Source of the DNA: Deltaproteobacteria bacterium
Lineage (GTDB): Bacteria > Desulfobacterota > DSM-4660 > Desulfatiglandales > HGW-15
Assembly (NCBI GenBank): GCA_019308525.1
Contig: JAFDIC010000124.1
Span: 1-9,510, forward strand
DNA: 9,510 nt
Direction of reading: 5' to 3'
The translations under genes and the position numbers were made by a program. Shown here in pieces: positions 6,184 through 9,510 of this stretch; positions within the stretch are counted from its first letter, which is position 1; each line of letters begins with the position of its first letter. Below the pieces are notes generated by a model. It was not told where the DNA came from. It saw only the letters and a program-made list of their open reading frames with translations, and did no database searches.

Positions 6184-6316
6184 TCCTTAACTCCTGAATT
6201 GTTCGCGCCGTATTATCATTGGCCAGCAAGCGTTCCTCTGGAGACATCTTCAAAAACATTGCAACCAATCCTTCATCAACATATTGTGAGTTCTTCACAG
6301 GCCGTTTTTGAGTCAT
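6131..6316 (-). CDS. 61-aa protein preceding the nucleotidyltransferase, putative antitoxin
   Basis: A small helical, charged protein with the core MSPEERLLANDNTARTIQELR (24-44). I associate this pattern (SPEER, ND, IQELR) with short proteins encoded directly before nucleotidyltransferase-like genes. The ATG at 6316 is chosen because AAGG lies eight bases upstream and AGGG abuts it. A longer frame from 6391 adds a region without a better binding site. The 3' end overlaps the nucleotidyltransferase start by 53 bases, and the latter's ribosome binding site lies inside this gene, giving coupled translation with the small protein made first, as is usual for antitoxins. An inverted repeat AGGAT-AAAG-ATCCT (6363-6376) about 47 bases upstream could be an autoregulatory operator. 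The antitoxin role is inferred from arrangement, not from a recognised domain. Confidence 0.72.
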   Translation of the reverse strand: MTQKRPVKNSQYVDEGLVAMFLKMSPEERLLANDNTARTIQELRNAFIRQTKIRSEPKRIT

Positions 6317-6391
6317 CCCTGATACCTTTCTTGATAGCGGATTTGGACCCAAAACACGAACAAGGATAAAGATCCTCGAGAAAGTCCGCAA

Positions 6392-6942
6392 GAATATTTT
6401 TGCAGGCTACCAAGCAACCCCAAAGCTTTTGTAACAAGCATAGGGAATTTCAACCTATACCCGGTAAGTTGCAGTCAATTCTTCCCGTTATTCGACGGGT
6501 TGGGAAACACCCGGAAAGCTCGTAGCCATCCCCTTTTTTTGATATAATACATGATGATTGCAACAAAGTACAAAGAAGCCTTCAGTGGGGTCTTATGTGC
6601 AGCCGGCACCCCCACAAGAATCAGAGGCAACGGAGGCTTTTGAAACTCGGAGACGCTGATGCGGCCGTGTCATTACAGGGCTTGGATTGAATCAACCATG
6701 TTGTGGTTTTGCGGCGCCTGAATCAAGGTCTGGACGCAAAGCAGGAGTTTACTCCTGCATAGGGCTACGCAATGCCCCTTTGTAGGAGCACCGGGACAGG
6801 CCCCGGTAGGCGCTGGTTTTACATGCGATATTGTCCCCTGCCGACCCTGGATTCCACTCGTTTGCTGGCACGGGCTGCTCTGTTTGAAGCACTGGGCAAG
6901 GAGTTTCCATGAGAAGAGGAGGGCAAGCAGGGAATGGGCGGC
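6392..6942. other. 551-base gap between the nucleotidyltransferase module and the lipid kinase
   Basis: No gene is supported. The stretch must contain the promoter of the leftward two-gene module, but I see no good -35/-10 pair. A hairpin CCCGT-TATTCG-ACGGG lies at 6484-6499, and a T-tract at 6534-6540 is too far from it to make a terminator. A 30-codon frame starting ATGATG at 6551 has no binding site or recognisable product. REP-like block 2 occupies 6731-6845. Confidence 0.5.
6731..6845. repeat. composite REP-like repeat, block 2
   Basis: Hairpin B is a perfect 8-bp stem, GCAGGAGT-TT-ACTCCTGC (6741-6758). It is followed by the spacer CGCAATGCCCC (6769-6779), GTAGGAGC, hairpin A (ACCGGG 6790-6795 with CCCGGT 6802-6807, loop ACAGGC) and a degraded hairpin C (TGGTTTTACATGCG). 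Relative to blocks 1 and 3, the inner pair of hairpin B changes from C-G to T-A and an outer mismatch becomes G-C, so pairing is kept. The order B-A-C is a phase shift of the same tandem unit. Confidence 0.72.
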
Positions 6943-7881
6943 CTATCCCGGCGTGATGAAGGGGATGGCTGCCGGAACCATGTCAACTGTGACAGGGAGC
7001 ATGCCTGGTTGTTCTCCGTCCACGTCCAGAAGCACCCTCTGCTCCGAGGTCGCCTCTATGTGTCTGCCTGTAGTACTCATCACCTTGTCAACTTGAAGGA
7101 TTTGACCGTTGTAAAGCCTGTGTAAATTCAGGAAGACCTGGGGCAAAGTCAAGTCGCCGACAATGGTGATGTGAAACAAGCCGTCATCCACCTTTGCCTC
7201 GGGCGCAACCAGCATGCCGCCGCCGTGGTAGCACCCGTTGCCGATGATGATATTCCAAGTTACAATGGTGTCATCAAAATGATCGTCCACCTTGAGATGG
7301 ATTCTCTTTTTGTCGTAAATGAGGAGGGAGACCAGGGTGGCCCAAATGAATGAAATGAACCCGCCCAATGCCTTTGAAGTCCTGTTGACCCTTTCATCCA
7401 CTTCCCCACCCAGCCCGAAACTGGTCACGTTGTGAAAGAACCTTATAGATTCATTGCCCCCATGATCTTCATAAATAAGTCGCCCCAAATCGAGAGGCCT
7501 GACAATCCTTTTCTTTATCAGCTCCAGAGCTCTTTCAGGCTTCCTGGCAATCCCAACGGTCCTGGTGAAGTCACACCCGCTCCCCTGGGGAATGAATCCC
7601 AGTGCCGCTTCCGGCCGAATGGGCCGATCTCTCTCAATGAAGCCGTTGACAATTTCATTCAGGGTCCCGTCCCCGCCAAGGCAAATGATTGTCTCCGCGC
7701 CCTTCAAGAGTGAATCCCTCGTAAACACCGTCGCATCACCCGGTTCTTGCGTGACCAGGGTCTCAAAGGGACCTAGTTGTTCGTGAGCCAGTGCCTCTAT
7801 TCGGGACCACGTCTTTCTCACAGAACCCATGGCAGCCTTGGGGTTGACGATGAAGACAGTCTTTTGAGATGGAGACGACAT
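6943..7881 (-). CDS. diacylglycerol/lipid kinase family protein (DagK/YegS-like)
   Basis: An ATP-dependent lipid kinase of the DAGK catalytic-domain family, 312 aa, the usual size. Visible motifs are VNPKAAMGS (12-20, the family's NPxAGxG site), the nucleotide-binding ICLGGDGTLNEIVNG (66-80), GFIPQGSGCDFTRTVG (95-110, in place of the common GTGNDFAR), NGCYHGGGMLVAPEAKVDDG (215-234) with the paired aspartates Asp232/Asp233, and DVDGE (286-290). There is no signal peptide or strong membrane helix, so it is probably cytosolic and membrane-associated. Substrate could be diacylglycerol, a sphingoid or another lipid; motifs do not decide. The ATG at 7881 has GGGA seven bases upstream. The gene stands alone between two REP-like blocks with no clear partner and no evident terminator after its stop. 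Confidence 0.9.
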   Translation of the reverse strand: MSSPSQKTVFIVNPKAAMGSVRKTWSRIEALAHEQLGPFETLVTQEPGDATVFTRDSLLKGAETIICLGGDGTLNEIVNGFIERDRPIRPEAALGFIPQGSGCDFTRTVGIARKPERALELIKKRIVRPLDLGRLIYEDHGGNESIRFFHNVTSFGLGGEVDERVNRTSKALGGFISFIWATLVSLLIYDKKRIHLKVDDHFDDTIVTWNIIIGNGCYHGGGMLVAPEAKVDDGLFHITIVGDLTLPQVFLNLHRLYNGQILQVDKVMSTTGRHIEATSEQRVLLDVDGEQPGMLPVTVDMVPAAIPFITPG

Positions 7882-7906
7882 GGAGGCTTCCCTTTTTCGT
7901 GACGTT

Positions 7907-8128
7907 TTAGCTGTTTGAAAAGCCCACTCGAACTAAAGGCTTGCGGCGTTCAAGAGCCTTGGCACAAACTGTTCTCCGGCAATGCCAATAATTTTGAACC
8001 AATGAGGGGTAGGGGAGCATTAACGCTCCCTTACCCGAGATTATTTCCACGGCCGTTTCAATTATGTCAGGTCCTGCTAAAGTCTCCAGGACGGATTCTT
8101 GTAAGGATGCAATCTCCTCTGGGAGCAC
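7907..8128 (-). pseudogene. possible remnant of a small protein, interrupted by a hairpin
   Basis: The first half of this 73-codon frame (PEEIASLQESVLETLAGPDIIETAVE) resembles the opening of short toxin-like proteins of the DUF4258/PBECR type, where a helix is followed by TL-x-x-PD. The second half has no resemblance. The transition coincides with a 12-bp-stem inverted repeat at 8007-8036, which supplies the codons for GKGALMLPYP. No ribosome binding site was identified for the ATG, which lies inside REP-like block 3. I treat it as a degraded remnant at low confidence; it may be noncoding. Confidence 0.25.
8007..8036. repeat. strong isolated inverted repeat
   Basis: GGGTAGGGGAGC (8007-8018) pairs with GCTCCCTTACCC (8025-8036) along 12 positions, with one G-T wobble, around ATTAAC. 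No T-tract follows on either strand, so it is not a standard terminator. It sits about 90 bases from REP-like block 3 but has a different sequence. Confidence 0.6.
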
Positions 8129-8206
8129 CGGGACACATCCCCGGTACAGGCAGGTTTTACCTGCGATAGGGGACTCTGGATCGCAAGCAGGAGCTTGCTC
8201 CTACAC
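8121..8206. repeat. composite REP-like repeat, block 3
   Basis: Hairpin A (ACCGGG 8127-8132 with CCCGGT 8140-8145, loop ACACATC), a perfect hairpin C (GCAGGT-TTT-ACCTGC, 8150-8164), the linker GCGATAGGGGACTCTGGATC, and hairpin B (AGGAGC-TT-GCTCCT, 8189-8202). The order and linker closely match 5511-5586 in block 1. GGGAGC replaces GTAGGAGC before hairpin A. Confidence 0.75.
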
Positions 8207-8320
8207 CATACTGTGGGGAAATATGGTGGATCACGACTGTGGCCCTGTCCATAGAGGTTTTCCTTGGATGCATGGCAAATGTGGCAATGCAAGTCCAGAC
8301 CCCAGAACGTCGGGAGCCAC

Positions 8321-8336
8321 CAATTGCATGCAATTG
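8321..8336. repeat. perfect 16-base palindrome
   Basis: CAATTGCATGCAATTG is fully self-complementary with no loop. It lies just inside a - strand ATG (8357) that follows a GAGGAG motif. A dyad of this form can be a protein-binding operator, but no regulator gene is visible in the window. Confidence 0.4.
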
Positions 8337-8513
8337 AAGATGCATTGAATTGAACATTGTTTTATCTCCTCAATACATCCAAGGCAACCCGAAAAGCGTC
8401 GCGCATTGCCTTTCTCGCAAGTCTGTCATTGACACCCTTCAGGAGGGACGGAAACAATAGCCCCCGAAACCTTTGGCGTCTCTCCCAAGGTTCTTCAGGC
8501 AGGCAGAGCGTAG

Positions 8514-9218
8514 CTATTTTGGAAGCTTGCGTCTTTGGGTTTCCGGTACAGACTTAAAAATGATTCTTCCCGACGGCTTGAGAGACTTGTGGGGAGGCAG
8601 CCTCGAGAGAGCGTAGTTATCTATCAGATAATGAGATTCCGCACCGACATCTCGGACCTGGATCCAGAATCCCGTGACAAACACGTTTCCCAGGGTTTCC
8701 TTGAAAGAAACCGGCGCCAAATTCGAGGGCACCAGTCGCCAGCCTGCGTTTTGGGCCTCGGTGTCGGTCCATTTAGGATTGAAATAAGCGTAAACATGTT
8801 GCCATTGACCGAGTGCCTTCGGGTCAAATCCCTTGGCATCTGTTCCCCAGGCCTTCATGTTATTGGCCCCCTGGATAATAAACATGGGCTTGGGTGCAGG
8901 GAGGTTTTGATTGGGCCACCAGGAAATCACCTTTATATCCAGGGAGATCCTGTTATATCCGGCCTGTCTGAAATTTCCGGTGAATCCCTGCCTTGAGACT
9001 TCCAGTGCCATTCCTCTGTTGCCACGGACGGCCAGGCTGGGTGCGGGCTTGCCCTGTGCGTTATCAATGGACAAAGTGGTATTACACAAGAATGTGTGTG
9101 GAGTGTCCGGATTGAATCCATAGCGGCCGCTTTCAAAGCCATATGTCACGGCAAACGCATCACCTGTAAGCATTGCAATGCAGAAGACCACACCTATCGC
9201 AAAGATCAGTATTCTCAT
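8514..9218 (-). CDS. secreted protein of unknown function with probable beta-sandwich fold
   Basis: The 234-aa product begins with a clear signal peptide: MRILIFAIGVVFCIAMLTGDAFA, with likely cleavage after AFA at residue 23, so the protein is exported. The mature part is rich in aromatic and asparagine residues (WWPNQN, QWQHVYAYFNPKW, GFWIQVRD) and ends its folded region with SHYLIDNYALSRL (195-207). That phrase resembles the closing strand of jelly-roll carbohydrate-binding or galactose-binding-like domains (xIDNxxL). Residues 208-234 are basic and low in hydrophobics, with no PEP-CTERM or membrane anchor. The ATG at 9218 has GGGAG eight bases upstream. I do not recognise a family; ligand binding is a guess from the fold-like pattern. 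There is no obvious operon partner; the 3' end abuts eroded DNA. Confidence 0.8.
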   Translation of the reverse strand: MRILIFAIGVVFCIAMLTGDAFAVTYGFESGRYGFNPDTPHTFLCNTTLSIDNAQGKPAPSLAVRGNRGMALEVSRQGFTGNFRQAGYNRISLDIKVISWWPNQNLPAPKPMFIIQGANNMKAWGTDAKGFDPKALGQWQHVYAYFNPKWTDTEAQNAGWRLVPSNLAPVSFKETLGNVFVTGFWIQVRDVGAESHYLIDNYALSRLPPHKSLKPSGRIIFKSVPETQRRKLPK

Positions 9219-9266
9219 GACCAGCGCTCCCAGTTGACCTAATCGTACCTGCTTTCAAAATTAAGA

Positions 9267-9407
9267 TTACCAACTTTCAAAAAACTTTTCAAGCCGGGAC
9301 CTTGCCAGGAACTCCACGTCAAAGGGGCTCAAACACGGCACTCGGTTTTTGAGTCGAACCAAATGGCGGATACTGCGCAGGTGCCATACGCTGTTTTCAT
9401 AAGACAT
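9267..9407 (-). CDS. possible 46-aa small protein
   Basis: An open frame starting MSYENSVWHLRSIRHLVRL and ending EKFFESW, basic and amphipathic, with no recognised family. There is no good ribosome binding site before the ATG at 9407. The frame is open back to the stop of the preceding gene at 9444-9446 and lies in the same frame as that gene, so readthrough or a mutated stop could join them. It is short and may be chance. Confidence 0.3.
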   Translation of the reverse strand: MSYENSVWHLRSIRHLVRLKNRVPCLSPFDVEFLARSRLEKFFESW

Positions 9408-9443
9408 GGAGTAAAGGATGTTAGTCGAACCGTGCCTCTCCAG

Positions 9444-9510
9444 TTATTCGTACCAGCCGAAATCACTCACCGCCTGCATCATCGCCAGTATGTTTTCCAC
9501 CGGTGCCCTG
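9444..9510 (-). CDS. 3' end of a gene; product resembles the uroporphyrinogen decarboxylase family
   Basis: Only the last 21 residues are in the window: RAPVENILAMMQAVSDFGWYE followed by TAA. This tail resembles the C-terminal helix of UroD-family proteins, including corrinoid-dependent methyltransferases, which typically end in P-x-EN-x-x-AM-x-x-A-x-x-x-YG. The gene enters from beyond the right edge on the - strand. Such methyltransferases use corrinoid cofactors, which would fit the cobalamin locus on the left, but 21 residues are too few to distinguish subfamilies. Confidence 0.45.
   Translation of the reverse strand, partial: RAPVENILAMMQAVSDFGWYE

Larger units (their letters stand above)
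7882..8513. other. 632-base gap with REP-like block 3 and eroded coding remnants
   Basis: No intact gene is supported. Proceeding from 7882, the region holds a possible remnant frame (- strand 7907-8128), a strong hairpin (8007-8036), REP-like block 3 (8121-8206), a 16-base perfect palindrome (8321-8336), and a - strand open frame ending at 8362 followed by a ribosome-binding-site-like GAGGAG and an ATG at 8357. The mixture looks like decayed operon DNA invaded by repeats. Confidence 0.5.

Noticed and set aside
6534..6550. T-tract with TATAAT (6543-6548) as a promoter or terminator
   Set aside because: No -35 element at 16-19 bases upstream and no stem directly before the T-tract; no gene with a binding site follows.
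5415..8206. CRISPR array
   Set aside because: The repeats are composite hairpins in three scattered blocks of different phase, without regularly spaced identical repeats or unique spacers.
1..9510. tRNA or rRNA genes, phage or IS transposase genes
   Set aside because: No tRNA-like cloverleaf, rRNA conserved stretch, transposase or integrase motif was seen on either strand.

Overview
The window looks like a piece of a moderately GC-rich anaerobe, most likely a deltaproteobacterium (Desulfobacterota). That placement is an inference from the cobalamin gene set, the 3' part of a cobalamin riboswitch, and intergenic hairpin repeats of a kind I associate with that group. No marker gene here fixes the taxonomy.

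Positions 1-5397 (+ strand) are a cobalamin (vitamin B12) late-assembly locus. A cobalamin riboswitch, divergent or incomplete in its 5' half, is followed by a strong intrinsic terminator. Next come a 61-codon ORF of unknown function and about 675 bases of apparently degraded intergenic DNA. Then follow cobyric acid synthase (cobQ/cbiP), a 5'-truncated precorrin-3B C17-methyltransferase (cobJ/cbiH), an L-threonine-O-3-phosphate decarboxylase (cobD/cobC type) and adenosylcobinamide-phosphate synthase (cbiB). CobQ amidates the corrin ring side chains, the PLP enzyme makes aminopropanol phosphate, and CbiB attaches it. The cobJ relic has lost its N-terminal part exactly where a double-hairpin repeat lies, so the ring methylation step must be encoded elsewhere.

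Positions 5398-9510 are accessory DNA, with all recognised genes on the - strand. They are a two-gene module resembling a toxin-antitoxin pair (61-aa protein overlapping a nucleotidyltransferase-fold protein), a diacylglycerol/lipid kinase-family gene, a secreted protein of unknown function, a short possible ORF, and the 3' end of a gene whose product resembles the uroporphyrinogen decarboxylase family. Three blocks of a composite REP-like palindromic repeat (5415-5600, 6731-6845, 8121-8206) separate these genes. The hairpin arms are conserved while the loops vary, and one hairpin shows a compensatory base-pair change. Two other gaps hold what look like eroded coding remnants.

Most noteworthy are the riboswitch-terminator-small ORF arrangement, the repeat-associated truncation of cobJ, the overlapping nucleotidyltransferase pair and the composite palindromic repeat family.
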